Part shown: piece after piece, positions 1-9,277 of the stretch
Layout of the letters: every line of letters begins with the position of its first letter
Position numbering within the stretch: the stretch's first letter is position 1
Source: Herbinix sp.
GTDB taxonomy: Bacteria > Bacillota > Clostridia > Lachnospirales > Lachnospiraceae
Assembly (NCBI GenBank): GCA_029239235.1
Contig: JAQZBD010000022.1
Span: forward strand, 1-60,413
Direction of reading: 5' to 3'
Length of the DNA: 60,413 nucleotides
Notes under the pieces: model-generated
Seen by the model: only the letters and a program-made list of their open reading frames with translations
The model's database searches: none
Told to the model about the DNA's origin: nothing
Translations under genes and position numbers: made by a program

Positions 1-7
1 CCTTCAT
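1..7 (-). CDS. Start of a gene that runs off the left edge
   Basis: Only an ATG and one further codon (Met-Lys) lie inside the window on the minus strand. An AGGAGG at 15-20 sits seven bases upstream of the ATG, which is why a real gene start is suspected here. Nothing can be said about the product. It lies beyond the tail locus terminator, so it could be a separate host gene or a lysis gene of the tail locus. Confidence 0.35.
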
Positions 8-204
8 TTTTCATCCTCCTAATCTCTTCCTTATAGTCGCTATGATGTTGCTTCTAATGGTAGTCGACTTTTGTCTTCGTTCGCATATATAGTACCATAA
101 GCAGGAATTTTTGTCAAAAATTTGTCTGACATTTTAAATAATCTTAAGAAAAAATTAATGAGTATACCTATTGAAGATGAAAGATGTATTACATATTTCC
201 TATT

Positions 205-216
205 GGCTAATTAGCC
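205..216. repeat. 12-base perfect palindrome in an otherwise empty stretch
   Basis: GGCTAATTAGCC is a perfect palindrome, and TTGGCTAAT recurs near 271. The stretch 8-319 holds no convincing gene. A weak promoter-like pair (TTGTTT at 263-268, TATAAA at 288-293, spacer 19) precedes the small reading frame at 320. The palindrome could be a regulator site; this is inference only. Confidence 0.25.
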
Positions 217-319
217 GGTGAATATGTTTACCATTGCATGAATGCACAGGAGTTCTATTAGTTTGTTTAATTGGCTAATAAATATGGTATAAAATGTATT
301 TACAGAGAAGGATTCAATA

Positions 320-520
320 GTGAATGAGTGTTTAAGAAACTTGTTTGTGAATGCAGATATTTATGAATGGAAGTTGTTAAGCGAGATGAAGAAGAAAACG
401 TACCGGAAGGTACTTTTCAAAAAAACTTATATTATTATCGTATTTATGACTTGGACTATACTGCAGATTATATTAAACTTGCTCAGCCTGCAGACTAACT
501 TTTCATTTGAAAACAATTAA
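320..520 (+). CDS. Possible small membrane protein, unrecognised
   Basis: A 66-codon frame opens with GTG, seven bases after AAGGA. The product is basic in its middle and ends in a hydrophobic stretch (about residues 38-57) that could span the membrane once. I recognise no family. It reads against the tail genes and stands alone. The weak start signal and lack of family mean it may be chance; the stretch 521-665 after it holds no gene. Confidence 0.25.
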   Translation: MNECLRNLFVNADIYEWKLLSEMKKKTYRKVLFKKTYIIIVFMTWTILQIILNLLSLQTNFSFENN

Positions 521-665
521 AAACACAATAAAAATATATTTTTGCTGCAGCTTAGTTATTGATACAAGCGTTAATACCATAAAAATTTTTCTAGTTAGTT
601 GCTGGCGGGATATCTTTTTGCTAAGTTTTTTAAATACACTAACTTAATAATTAAGTAGTATATAA

Positions 666-692
666 ATATAGGAGCCCTGAGGGCTCCTATAT
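666..692. terminator. Terminator hairpin at the end of the tail operon
   Basis: A 12-base stem (666-677 with 681-692, core AGGAGCCC/GGGCTCCT) closes on a TGA loop. It lies 24 bases beyond the stop of the last tail gene. The minus-strand RNA continues TTTATATACT after the stem and the plus-strand RNA continues AGTTTGGTTTTT, so it could work in both directions. Confidence 0.75.
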
Positions 693-716
693 AGTTTGGT
701 TTTTATCAATTTCGAT

Positions 717-857
717 TTATGCCATCATGCCAATAAGTTCGTTATATTGCTGTTGATTGATACGCTTATTAAGCAAAAATATCTCTAGCTTATCTAGCAT
801 ATCTTCTTTAACATAGCAACTAGACTCAATGATTTTTTTACAATATGTGTATGTCAT
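717..857 (-). CDS. XkdX-like small tail protein
   Basis: This 46-residue protein opens MTYTYCKKI and ends QYNELIGMMA. Its size, the MLDKLEIFLLNKRIN core and its place as last gene of the tail operon match the XkdX family found after tail fibre genes in PBSX-type phages and tailocins. A GGGGG run on the coding strand ten bases upstream serves as ribosome binding site. It starts four bases past the stop of the XkdW-like gene. The family's role is unknown. Inference rests on position and motif. Confidence 0.7.
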   Translation of the reverse strand: MTYTYCKKIIESSCYVKEDMLDKLEIFLLNKRINQQQYNELIGMMA

Positions 858-861
858 ACTC

Positions 862-1188
862 TTAAACCCCCAATTCTAATTTTGATAATCTATAATCTAG
901 ATCTATCATGTACTCTGCGACCGGATCTGATTGTACCTCTTTTGGGGAAAGCGCGAGTTCAATGGTTCTTTCCTCTTCTGTTGTTTCGACCACTTCTCTG
1001 CCAGTGTATCTGTATAAATGGCATCCCTTCATATCCGTCAATGAAGGATTTATATTTCCATTTAATTCAAAGTGTCGCCCACCTTCTTCATTAATACAAA
1101 TGTCTGTCTCTAGTGGATTCTCGAAATCTGTTGAAACTCCTTTAATGATACTATTATTTTCGTTTAATCTAATATAATGCTTTGACAT
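862..1188 (-). CDS. XkdW-like tail protein
   Basis: The product has 108 residues, the size of XkdW-type proteins that sit between the tail fibre gene and xkdX in PBSX-like loci. The N-terminal half is polar; the C-terminal end reads VAEYMIDLDYRLSKLE, a likely helix. GGAGG lies seven bases before the ATG. It follows the second fibre gene by 13 bases and precedes the XkdX-like gene, so it is cotranscribed. Function is not established for the family; a role in fibre assembly or attachment is inferred. Confidence 0.6.
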   Translation of the reverse strand: MSKHYIRLNENNSIIKGVSTDFENPLETDICINEEGGRHFELNGNINPSLTDMKGCHLYRYTGREVVETTEEERTIELALSPKEVQSDPVAEYMIDLDYRLSKLELGV

Positions 1189-1201
1189 TATTTACCTCCC
1201 T

Positions 1202-3796
1202 TTATATTTCTGCGTCAAGATAAGAGTTAACTCCAGGAACAAATTGAAGACAGTAGTTCTCAGTTAATCCATGAGCGTTTTTTAATACAATTAAACTAAG
1301 CTGATTTTCGAACATATTTACACTAGAAACAGAAAAACCATTAACTTTATTTGTATTATAATTTTGAATTGTAAAGTTCGTTGTCTCTATATTTCCAATC
1401 AGTGTTGGATTTACTCTCATTTTACTCGGCAGATCTGTTTCGAACCAAATATTATTTGTAGAATAAGCATAAAAATTTAAAACCTTACTAGCTAAAGGAA
1501 TGCAATATCTCTGGCATAAAGCTAATTCCTCTCCATAATTTTTAGGTATAAAAGAAGTTGCATGATCATTTACCTCTAGTTTCACATATTCTATGGTCAA
1601 TGTCTCTGCTCCGCTAAAAGCATTAATATGGACAGCAAGCCCATTGGCATCATCTGGTACAACTCCAGTTGCAGAAATTATTGTAAAATCATTATTACTT
1701 ATCACAGATTCAACACCTATTATCGCACCATCATTAACAGCACCTGGCACTAATTCCACTGTTTTCGAATATGGTATATATACTCTTAATCGTCTACCCG
1801 ATTGATCGCTCTTTACCTTAATAGAAACTGTAATGGTTTTCCCTCTCAATGCTCTTACAGTTGCCTGTTCTAATGATTGCTGCATCATAGCAATATTTCC
1901 ATCAGATGGATTTATAATGGATATCCACTTACCATTCTTAACTACAGTTAATCCAGCAGCGTAGCTATTTCTAAAGCAACACCATCTATCAGCTGCGTAA
2001 AATCTTCCAGTCGTAACAGTTTTATCAAAACTTTGCCCTCTTTGCCATATCTGAAAATCCCCATTAGTTAATATATTAGGTCTATAGTCATTACCCTTTA
2101 ATATAGCTCTTTTTCCAAGTCGATTTATGGCTCTGCCATTATATAGCACTAATGCTTTATCGTTTAAATTATAGTCCAGATAAAGCTTAGCATTGCATGA
2201 ATTCTTTGATGTAGCTAGCTCTTGATAGATAGTCCCATTTGAATACGCCTCTAATGTTCCCTCAACATTAAAACTGTTTTTCCCTTCAACATAAACCTGA
2301 GGAGTAACTAATTGATAAATTAATTTTAATCCATTAATAAGTGCTTGTGCTTGAGATAATGTTGTTCCTTTTGTAAATGTAAAGTATACCCGCTGCTCAC
2401 CTAATATATTAGCTGCAAATGTTTTGTACATATTTATATCTGTATCAAAACCTGTATGTGAAACTTCTGGAAACCCTTGCAATATATAGGTGCCAAGAAT
2501 ATTACTTTCTAAATTGGAATCTGCTACCGTTATATAAGCATAATCCAAATAAATTCCTGTTGTTACAGCACCAACATTACCAGATACTAGGGTTAGTTCT
2601 GCTGTCCTCTTAGTTAGTGTCATAACTCCATTGATTTCCTCAATAGTATCTGCTACTCCATTAGGAAGTCGATTAAGATTCATTCCTTCCGGGAGGATGA
2701 AAGATAAAGAAGTTGATTTATACGCTTCATAGGTTGTAGGAGTTAAACCTTCCTCAAATTGTGCTAGTAATGGGAAATCATCTTGTGTAAAGGCTGCATT
2801 ATCATTCCTAGATACGGAAATAAAAAGATATGCAGTTGAGGGGGATGTCACAATATTTACAGACCCTGACTGCCATGCGGTACTACCAGCTAAGAGTCTG
2901 TTATTTAAATCTACATCAGCCCAAGACATTCTGTAGTTACCTGAAATACTGAACACATATGATGTATTTGGTCTCGCTTTAATCCTTGTGGAACGTCTAG
3001 CAGTGCTAGTTGGATCTATCCATATTTCATCGGTACCATTAATATTACCAATCTGGTTGTCCAATAATGGCAATAGATTCTTTCCTCTACTAACAATGGA
3101 ATCACTTCCAACTCCCTGTAGCCCATTAATATAATGATCAAACATAAAATCACATTGAGCTTTCGTAGGTTCATTCCCTGCTCCAAATAAAACTGTTAGG
3201 TCGATGCATATAACATCTCTTACTTCCATAACCTTACCACTCGCTATTGCTGCACTTGCATAATTATGCCAAATTAAAATACCAACTGCACCACCTGTAG
3301 CAGGCGTAAACTGTTCAGAAATTTTATACCATGTATTTTGAGCTGGAGCTGCTTGTGCTTTAACATCCTGTACAGGAGTCGATGGTATGCGGATATTAAT
3401 ACTGCTGCATACAGCGTTTGTTACCCTAGCATTAATAGAGACATAGTATTTATGCCCCGGAACCAGATAAAAGAGATTACTAGCTGTGTAGGGTGTGGCA
3501 GTAGTTCCATTACCAGTATTTGCAAGCGTGTTATTACTTGCAGAAATTGTTGAATTAAATCCTTGCCATCCAGCAGTACCATTATTAAAATCTCCATTGC
3601 TCACAGCATTATTAGCACTAAAGCCCTCCACCTTAACATGTGTCTGACCTCTAACCTTACTTGATAAATCCTGATAAACCCCACCAGAATCTTTTCCTAC
3701 TCCAGTTTTAAAGATGGAGGCATAATCCTGTTGATATAATGTGTTTTTTAATTCATCCTTTATGGATGTATGTAAATCCTGTTCTCTTATAAACAT
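1202..3796 (-). CDS. Large tail fibre / receptor-binding protein
   Basis: The 864-residue product has a short N-terminal anchor region (opening MFIREQDLHTSIKDEL), then at least two beta-rich, carbohydrate-binding-module-like stretches (about residues 55-200 and 240-350). A C-terminal block from about residue 565 begins KGNDYRPN and contains NGDFQIWQRG, NDHATSFIPK and ELALCQRY. That block recurs in the neighbouring fibre. GGAGG precedes the ATG by eight bases. Position between the first fibre and XkdW, and the adhesin-like make-up, indicate a protein at the tail tip that binds the target cell surface. The binding partner cannot be told from sequence. Confidence 0.8.
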   Translation of the reverse strand: MFIREQDLHTSIKDELKNTLYQQDYASIFKTGVGKDSGGVYQDLSSKVRGQTHVKVEGFSANNAVSNGDFNNGTAGWQGFNSTISASNNTLANTGNGTTATPYTASNLFYLVPGHKYYVSINARVTNAVCSSINIRIPSTPVQDVKAQAAPAQNTWYKISEQFTPATGGAVGILIWHNYASAAIASGKVMEVRDVICIDLTVLFGAGNEPTKAQCDFMFDHYINGLQGVGSDSIVSRGKNLLPLLDNQIGNINGTDEIWIDPTSTARRSTRIKARPNTSYVFSISGNYRMSWADVDLNNRLLAGSTAWQSGSVNIVTSPSTAYLFISVSRNDNAAFTQDDFPLLAQFEEGLTPTTYEAYKSTSLSFILPEGMNLNRLPNGVADTIEEINGVMTLTKRTAELTLVSGNVGAVTTGIYLDYAYITVADSNLESNILGTYILQGFPEVSHTGFDTDINMYKTFAANILGEQRVYFTFTKGTTLSQAQALINGLKLIYQLVTPQVYVEGKNSFNVEGTLEAYSNGTIYQELATSKNSCNAKLYLDYNLNDKALVLYNGRAINRLGKRAILKGNDYRPNILTNGDFQIWQRGQSFDKTVTTGRFYAADRWCCFRNSYAAGLTVVKNGKWISIINPSDGNIAMMQQSLEQATVRALRGKTITVSIKVKSDQSGRRLRVYIPYSKTVELVPGAVNDGAIIGVESVISNNDFTIISATGVVPDDANGLAVHINAFSGAETLTIEYVKLEVNDHATSFIPKNYGEELALCQRYCIPLASKVLNFYAYSTNNIWFETDLPSKMRVNPTLIGNIETTNFTIQNYNTNKVNGFSVSSVNMFENQLSLIVLKNAHGLTENYCLQFVPGVNSYLDAEI

Positions 3797-3813
3797 TTGT
3801 CATTCCTCCTTTC

Positions 3814-5307
3814 TTATATTTCTGCATCAAATGCTATCCATGCCGACTCATTCAATGCCACAGCGAAATAATATGCTCCTACAGTTGCACCAGTTACGTC
3901 AAATTGTAGTAATGCCCCAGTATCACTTGATGTGTCACCATTAATCACCAATGATGATGGAGGCGATATCAATGCCGATCCGGTTTCCAGATAAAATAAC
4001 GATAATGACGAATGTGATAATGATGGCGTAGATAGTCTCATAGCCACGTTAACAGGCACCAATATCTGTATCATGCTGTTACTATATGCCTTACCGCCCC
4101 CGAATAAATACCTTGATTTTCCTGTTAATCTACGATAGTATCTCTGACACAGTGCCAACTCTTCTCCATAACTTTTAGGAATAAATGGTGTTGCATGGTC
4201 GTTAAGTTCTAATTTCGCATATTTTATAAGGTAGGTTGAAGAATTATATGATGTAATGCGAACGCCAATTCTATTGGTGTATACGCGCGATGGCGCATTG
4301 ATTGAAAATACATCATCACCACCAGTACATGTAAAACCAACCTCAGAAACAGTATTCAATCCGCTAGTTGGGGTATTGATATCCTCGATTGCTAAATATA
4401 TCACCGAGCCAGCAGTGCCCTTCACCTTTATTGAAAACGTCATAACCCTATTCTGTGTCTGTGCGGTTTTCTCAAGTATTTGTTTCAGAGAGTTGTTTCC
4501 TCCAGTTACCCATTTCACCCCATCAACATCTTTACTCACCTCAGTATATCCACCAGCACTCCATTCATGCCACCTGTCTGCGGTATACTGGAGAAGACCT
4601 CCTGCACCTGTAAAACTAGCACCTCTCTGCCATACTTGAAAGTCTCCATTGATAAGAAGATTAGGTCTATAATCATTTCCTTTTTCAATATAAGCTGCTG
4701 CTAGACCAATCAACCTATCTAATGGAATAGTATTCTGTGCTAATATAGCTCCATTAATAGAACCATTCGGACCTATAGGCACATTTTTTAAGATGAATAG
4801 AGGTAAAATGGTTCCGCTGACAACTCCATTAACAAGAGTTAAGTTCCCTTTTGTAACAACGCCTCCACTCTCTACCGCACTTGTGGAGCTGTAAAATGTA
4901 TAGGGGAGAGCAAGCCCATCTTGAAATACCAAAAGCGTATCTGTAGCCTTGTCATAATAATCATATGGAATCTGAAATACCTTTTGGTTATCTGTGTTTG
5001 CTGTAACAACAAGAGGAATCGTAACAAGCTTAGGAATTCCTGTTGCCGTAATGGTTGATATCTGTTGAGTAAAGTAATCATAATGCTCCTCTACAGCCTG
5101 CTGTGTATTTGTTGCTGTAGCACTTAGTTCCGTCAGTCCAGTTTCTAATTGCTCGAGCTGTATATTATTTGCTTCAATCGCATTCTCATGCTCCTTTAAT
5201 ATCCCATCAACAATTAAATTATCCTGAACAAAATCAATCCTTTTGGGATACTCATTCCCAGTCCATTGGTTAAGTCCGTAATTTTCTGTTTTATTTATGC
5301 TTGGCAT
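3814..5307 (-). CDS. Tail fibre protein with shared C-terminal domain
   Basis: I chose the ATG at 5307 (497 residues, MPSINKTENYGLNQW) because AAGGAGGG lies just upstream; a longer frame to 5337 lacks this. The N-terminal part (about 1-110) has the tail-attachment look of phage fibres next to DUF2313 proteins. A middle beta region follows, then from about residue 207 the block KGNDYRPN...NGDFQVWQRG...NDHATPFIPK...ELALCQRY. Both fibres end in DAEI. The gene follows the DUF2313 gene by one base, the usual place of the main fibre in contractile tails. It probably joins the baseplate and carries target recognition. Confidence 0.8.
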   Translation of the reverse strand: MPSINKTENYGLNQWTGNEYPKRIDFVQDNLIVDGILKEHENAIEANNIQLEQLETGLTELSATATNTQQAVEEHYDYFTQQISTITATGIPKLVTIPLVVTANTDNQKVFQIPYDYYDKATDTLLVFQDGLALPYTFYSSTSAVESGGVVTKGNLTLVNGVVSGTILPLFILKNVPIGPNGSINGAILAQNTIPLDRLIGLAAAYIEKGNDYRPNLLINGDFQVWQRGASFTGAGGLLQYTADRWHEWSAGGYTEVSKDVDGVKWVTGGNNSLKQILEKTAQTQNRVMTFSIKVKGTAGSVIYLAIEDINTPTSGLNTVSEVGFTCTGGDDVFSINAPSRVYTNRIGVRITSYNSSTYLIKYAKLELNDHATPFIPKSYGEELALCQRYYRRLTGKSRYLFGGGKAYSNSMIQILVPVNVAMRLSTPSLSHSSLSLFYLETGSALISPPSSLVINGDTSSDTGALLQFDVTGATVGAYYFAVALNESAWIAFDAEI

Positions 5308-5308
5308 T

Positions 5309-5854
5309 TTATCCCTCCTTATATATTTCAAATTCATCCCAGCTCAATTCAAGTACATCCCACTCGTTCCAAGTCTTGTTGTAATTCTCAAACTTATCCC
5401 AAGAAATATATGTGTACTCAAATTCACACCTAAGATGTGCCGGCTTTATTTCTTCTATGGTTAACGTCAGGTCAGACATGTTCTCCGGTATTCCTAGAGT
5501 TCCTACAAACTTAACTGTAAACTTATAATTGGAAGTATCCTCAATTACTTCTACATCTCCATAGCTATATGCAGCTGCGACTTGTTTAATCATTGCCATT
5601 GTTGTTGTGCCAGATCCTCTTAATTTTGCCTGTATGCGTTCTCTGCGAAAAGCATATGACTTTGACTGATCTGTAGTAATTCCTAGAGCCTTTTCCCAAG
5701 CTGTAAGCCCCCATGTAGCATCAGCTATAAATAGTTGGCTAAAAAAATCATCTCTATCATTTATAAGATTTCCAACCACCTCACCAAATGCTTTTTGCAG
5801 GTCAACAACATACTCACTTTTTTTATAATTATCTGGCAATAGATCTAGTAACAT
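5309..5854 (-). CDS. Baseplate protein, XkdU/DUF2313 family
   Basis: The 181-residue product opens with the family's typical LLDLLPDNYKKS motif and holds FGEVVGNL and TAWEKALGI, as in Mu gp48/XkdU (DUF2313) proteins that link the baseplate to the fibres. A TTG at 5860 would add two residues; the ATG at 5854 is preferred. The start overlaps the end of the baseplate J gene, which suggests translational coupling. Order J-DUF2313-fibre is the standard one. Confidence 0.85.
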   Translation of the reverse strand: MLLDLLPDNYKKSEYVVDLQKAFGEVVGNLINDRDDFFSQLFIADATWGLTAWEKALGITTDQSKSYAFRRERIQAKLRGSGTTTMAMIKQVAAAYSYGDVEVIEDTSNYKFTVKFVGTLGIPENMSDLTLTIEEIKPAHLRCEFEYTYISWDKFENYNKTWNEWDVLELSWDEFEIYKEG

Positions 5855-5856
5855 TA

Positions 5857-6900
5857 TCAAGATACCATCACCGCCCCCAACACAGGTACCTGATCGCCCC
5901 CTATAATAATGTTTTCCGTTCCTCCATTGATCGACAGTGCTGTACAGTCAATCACTCCGGTGATATCGAGCAGAATGTATACGATCCGGTTATATACTAC
6001 GGTATATGTTTCAAAGGCTATGGTCTTTAAATAGGCTCTTAATGCCGATTCGAATGCATCATTGACTGCTGCAAGTGTTACACTGCTGTCAATCGTTACA
6101 CTGGCATCAATATTTATACTTAACCCAGAGGCACTCTCAACCGTAACAGCCGCACCAATTGGCCGATTTCTCTCTATATAATCAGAACATTTTGTTACTA
6201 TAGTAGAGTCTACCGGTTCTCTTTCTCTTCCAACAATTAATACTCGTACCGTGCCCGGACCATCCCATAAAGGTGTAACTTTCGCGCTGCCTACTCCATC
6301 CACTTCGAGCGCCCATTCCTTGTAATGATTTGCATTGCCGGATGTAGAAGGGTTTTGTAAATAGTTATATAACCTCGCTATCAAGGAATCATCTGTTTCA
6401 GCATTTGCTCCTCCTTTTGCCACTTCATTAGTTATGGTGGATAACCCGCTAAGATTTACAAATTGTCTTGTTATTACTCCTGCTCCAACATTATAGGTCT
6501 CACCTATTTCAGCAGATGAAGCCGTAACCATAGCAGTTCCATCAGCAATCGTTACAGTTTCATTTGTAGTAAACTCAAGTCCATCCGCTGTTAAAAACAC
6601 CTTTGCTTTTGGGATTATAGTACCATTTACGCCAGTAATTGTGAGCACTGTAGTTGCTTTCGCGCCTGATTTACGCGTAATTCCATATTCTGCGCACCGT
6701 TTATCAATGTAATCCCCAGATGTCTCATCTACATAAGCAATTGGTACAATAGCATCAAGGGATTGGTAGTTTTTCCATATCTCATGTGCTACAGCACTTA
6801 TCATATCGTTAAAATAGCTGCCCTCTCTTACATCAATATCTGAGGCCAGCCTGCCTAATATATCGCTTTTGACTTCTTCAACTGTTAAATTCTCATACAT
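5857..6900 (-). CDS. Baseplate J-like protein (XkdT type)
   Basis: The 347-residue product opens MYENLTVEEVKSDIL and carries the baseplate J features: DVREGSYFNDMI near residue 22, YVDETSGDYIDKRCAEYG near 56, and NPSTSGNANHYKEWALEV near the middle. It builds the wedge arms of the contractile baseplate. It overlaps the DUF2634 gene upstream by eight bases and the XkdU gene downstream, so the three are read as one unit. Length is normal for the family. Confidence 0.92.
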   Translation of the reverse strand: MYENLTVEEVKSDILGRLASDIDVREGSYFNDMISAVAHEIWKNYQSLDAIVPIAYVDETSGDYIDKRCAEYGITRKSGAKATTVLTITGVNGTIIPKAKVFLTADGLEFTTNETVTIADGTAMVTASSAEIGETYNVGAGVITRQFVNLSGLSTITNEVAKGGANAETDDSLIARLYNYLQNPSTSGNANHYKEWALEVDGVGSAKVTPLWDGPGTVRVLIVGREREPVDSTIVTKCSDYIERNRPIGAAVTVESASGLSINIDASVTIDSSVTLAAVNDAFESALRAYLKTIAFETYTVVYNRIVYILLDITGVIDCTALSINGGTENIIIGGDQVPVLGAVMVS

Positions 6901-7309
6901 TTACATCCACCTCCCCATAAATTGTTTGAATAGTACAAGATATACTCAGCAAATCCTCTGCGGATGTCACCGTAATATCCTCGACTCCTGTGATATACGG
7001 ATTTATTAGTAGACACTCCTTAACGTATCTCGCGGCTTCCGCTCGCTTGAGTTCATCCGTAAAAGGTTGTCCAATTAAAGATTCCACCTCACATCCATAA
7101 TCCCATGTGTAAATTTCATGTCTGTACCTGGATGTATGAAGAGCTTTCCAAGCCCAAACTAAAACGGCCTCCTTGCCAGTTACTATTGCAAGGGAGCCGT
7201 TTATTATGATGGGAATATCACTTTCGAAATCCCACTTTACCTCTTTATACAGTTTTAACTCAGTTTCTGACTCACTGCTTAGGGGCTGAATTATTGGGAA
7301 AATACTCAT
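6893..7309 (-). CDS. Baseplate wedge protein, XkdS/DUF2634 (gp25-like)
   Basis: Start set at the ATG at 7309 (138 residues, MSIFPIIQPLS), which overlaps the previous stop as ATGA; the longer frame to 7327 is unlikely. The segment LVWAWKALHTSRYRHEIYTWDYG is characteristic of DUF2634, the gp25-type lysozyme-fold wedge protein that caps the sheath at the baseplate. (I give this motif in part: key residues WAWK, RYRHEIY and WDYG.) It lies directly upstream of baseplate J. Confidence 0.88.
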   Translation of the reverse strand: MSIFPIIQPLSSESETELKLYKEVKWDFESDIPIIINGSLAIVTGKEAVLVWAWKALHTSRYRHEIYTWDYGCEVESLIGQPFTDELKRAEAARYVKECLLINPYITGVEDITVTSAEDLLSISCTIQTIYGEVDVNV

Positions 7310-7563
7310 GTGCTCACCACCCTGCATAGTATTATATATCTTTGTTCATTTTCTATGGGGAATAGGAGCAGCTGACTTCCCACTTCAAAATCGGTTATCA
7401 AATGATTTTTTAAGAGTGAATTTGCCTGTTGTCTTATTCCAGCTACATCTACAGTAAAAGGCGTTACTGATGCAACTGTCCCTAAACGGTATGAGACTGA
7501 CGTCTGTAACCTATTATCATCCCGTATATTCTGTACCATAGATAAAAACGGGTTATTCTCCAT
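7306..7563 (-). CDS. XkdR-type protein, DUF2577
   Basis: The ATG at 7563 (85 residues, MENNPFL) follows GGGAGG by eight bases and is preferred to the frame start at 7572. The sequence has the DUF2577 pattern: an N-terminal helix (FLSMVQNI), a beta domain with VASVTPFTVDVAGI, and a C-terminal YIILCRV strand. It belongs to the hub-baseplate set between XkdQ and DUF2634 and overlaps the latter by four bases. Confidence 0.8.
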   Translation of the reverse strand: MENNPFLSMVQNIRDDNRLQTSVSYRLGTVASVTPFTVDVAGIRQQANSLLKNHLITDFEVGSQLLLFPIENEQRYIILCRVVST

Positions 7564-7607
7564 TCCCTGCACCTCCCTTTTTTATAAATCAATACTTATG
7601 TTCCTAT

Positions 7608-8618
7608 TTAGCCTTTCGTCTTGCTTCCGTCCTTGTTCGGCAACGCTCCAGCTTCCTGCTCATCCATGATATTCTTAAAGTTTAGAGTTAGTTTATTATA
7701 ATACTGCCCCGACTTCCAGGTATGAACATCTGCATCTATGTAAAACAGTCCATACTTTCCAGTATACGGCTCTCTTACAACAACTGTTCCACCAGTAATA
7801 TTGGCAAGGTTCCCAAGGTTGTTTACCGAAATTTTCTGACTGATGCCATTTTCGCTAATTAACATTTTTGCTTTATTTGTGACATCTTCGCCATCGGCTT
7901 GGCTCATATAGCTTTGCATAAGTCCATATAACTTAATAGCTTCTGTATCCCTCTGTGTGCCAATTAACTTGTCATTAGAATTATAAATCGTCACTTGATT
8001 AATCATATTACTTATGCTCTCAGAAATTGAAGCAGACATGAGATTGCTTCCACCTTCTATAATGATGGTCTTATCATCTAAAGCTTTTTCTATTACCGTC
8101 AAATCCGCTCCTGCAAAACGAATCATATAATTCTTTCCTGTTACTTCTGCAGCAAGGGTATAAGCCGTTTGGATTATCTTATAGAGACTTACCCCTATAA
8201 AATTTCTCGTAATTTTAACACCTGTTGCTGCAACTGATCCCATACTAATACCAAAATTAGTACATATCTCTTTTACGATTGTCTCTGGTGTCATTCCTGG
8301 GCATTCATATGTTCCTTCATTTCGCTTTAGATAAATGCCCCTATCATAACAAATGATATTTATAATACTATTTCCTGTATCCATCTGACGCTCGAAAATA
8401 TATCCTACAAATAATGTGCGATTATCTTGCTTGAACGTGACAATGCTACCCAATTCACATGGTACAGCAGGAACGTTTTTATCCGTAGAAGAAGAGACTA
8501 TTCCAAATTCTAGGGTTCTGGCACATGATTGATACTCTCCTGACCAGGTGATTGTTGGTACAAGCTTAGTTATGTCAACAATTTTGGAACCATTTGCTAC
8601 TGATATGCTAAGTGACAT
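7608..8618 (-). CDS. XkdQ-like baseplate hub protein
   Basis: The 336-residue product matches XkdQ by size, order and content: an N-terminal beta domain (SISVANGSKIVDI), TWSGEYQSCARTLEFGIV near residue 30, and DKTIIIEGGSNLMSASISESIS near the middle. In PBSX-like tails this family forms part of the hub where the spike is attached. AGGAGG lies seven bases before the ATG. It follows the LysM gene by 20 bases. Confidence 0.85.
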   Translation of the reverse strand: MSLSISVANGSKIVDITKLVPTITWSGEYQSCARTLEFGIVSSSTDKNVPAVPCELGSIVTFKQDNRTLFVGYIFERQMDTGNSIINIICYDRGIYLKRNEGTYECPGMTPETIVKEICTNFGISMGSVAATGVKITRNFIGVSLYKIIQTAYTLAAEVTGKNYMIRFAGADLTVIEKALDDKTIIIEGGSNLMSASISESISNMINQVTIYNSNDKLIGTQRDTEAIKLYGLMQSYMSQADGEDVTNKAKMLISENGISQKISVNNLGNLANITGGTVVVREPYTGKYGLFYIDADVHTWKSGQYYNKLTLNFKNIMDEQEAGALPNKDGSKTKG

Positions 8619-8638
8619 ATGCCTACCTCCTATTTAAC

Positions 8639-9265
8639 TTAAAGTAAAACTTTGCTGGGTAGTTGTAGTTTTAAGCCAACTTTAATTAGGTTGGCATTTT
8701 TAATGTTATTATAAGATGCCAGCTTGGGATACAAGGTTGCATCCCCATAATATTTACGGCAGATTGCCCATAGAGTATCTCCACTTTTTACTTTGTATAT
8801 ATTTGTCTCAGCCGCTATCTTATCTGATACCCTAGTGCCGTTCCCAGTTTTATTTTTCTGAACTACAGATAATTCCCGATATTCTCTCAGCTCAATTGTG
8901 GCATATACATCGCCTGTTCCATCCCTTTCCCCATATGAGATACTTGATACTATTGCCTTAACATTTACCGCAGTATTTGATACAATAAATTGCAATATAG
9001 TGTGGTCGTTGCACCAGTCCTCTATCTTTTTGATATAGTAATAGGGATTCAATTTTATTTTTGGTTGATTAAATGGGTATTTTTTAGCTGGAAACATACA
9101 ATCAATTTTAATAGTTGAAAGCGTCTCATATCCAGGCAATATAACCTCACCCAGCGTATGTATATTTATGGTTTCAACATTTATCCCATGTGATACTTCA
9201 AAGCTCGGAGGTGTAATCGGCAAAACTGTCTCTGTCTTATTAACTTTAAATATAAAATTTCTCAA
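8639..9265 (-). CDS. XkdP-like tail protein with C-terminal LysM domain
   Basis: A 208-residue protein with TTG start, preceded by AGGAGG. The N-terminal two thirds are a beta-rich domain of the gp53/XkdP kind. The last 50 residues form a LysM domain (YKVKSGDTLWAICRKYYG, then KLASYNNI and VGLKLQLP). In contractile tails it probably sits at the baseplate hub, and the LysM part may bind peptidoglycan or join hub subunits. It lies between the tape measure and XkdQ genes. Confidence 0.87.
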   Translation of the reverse strand: MRNFIFKVNKTETVLPITPPSFEVSHGINVETINIHTLGEVILPGYETLSTIKIDCMFPAKKYPFNQPKIKLNPYYYIKKIEDWCNDHTILQFIVSNTAVNVKAIVSSISYGERDGTGDVYATIELREYRELSVVQKNKTGNGTRVSDKIAAETNIYKVKSGDTLWAICRKYYGDATLYPKLASYNNIKNANLIKVGLKLQLPSKVLL

Positions 9266-9277
9266 AGTTCATCCTCC

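Noticed and set aside
4256..4639. 127-codon plus-strand frame
   Set aside because: It lies fully inside the tail fibre gene on the other strand and has no binding site or family look.
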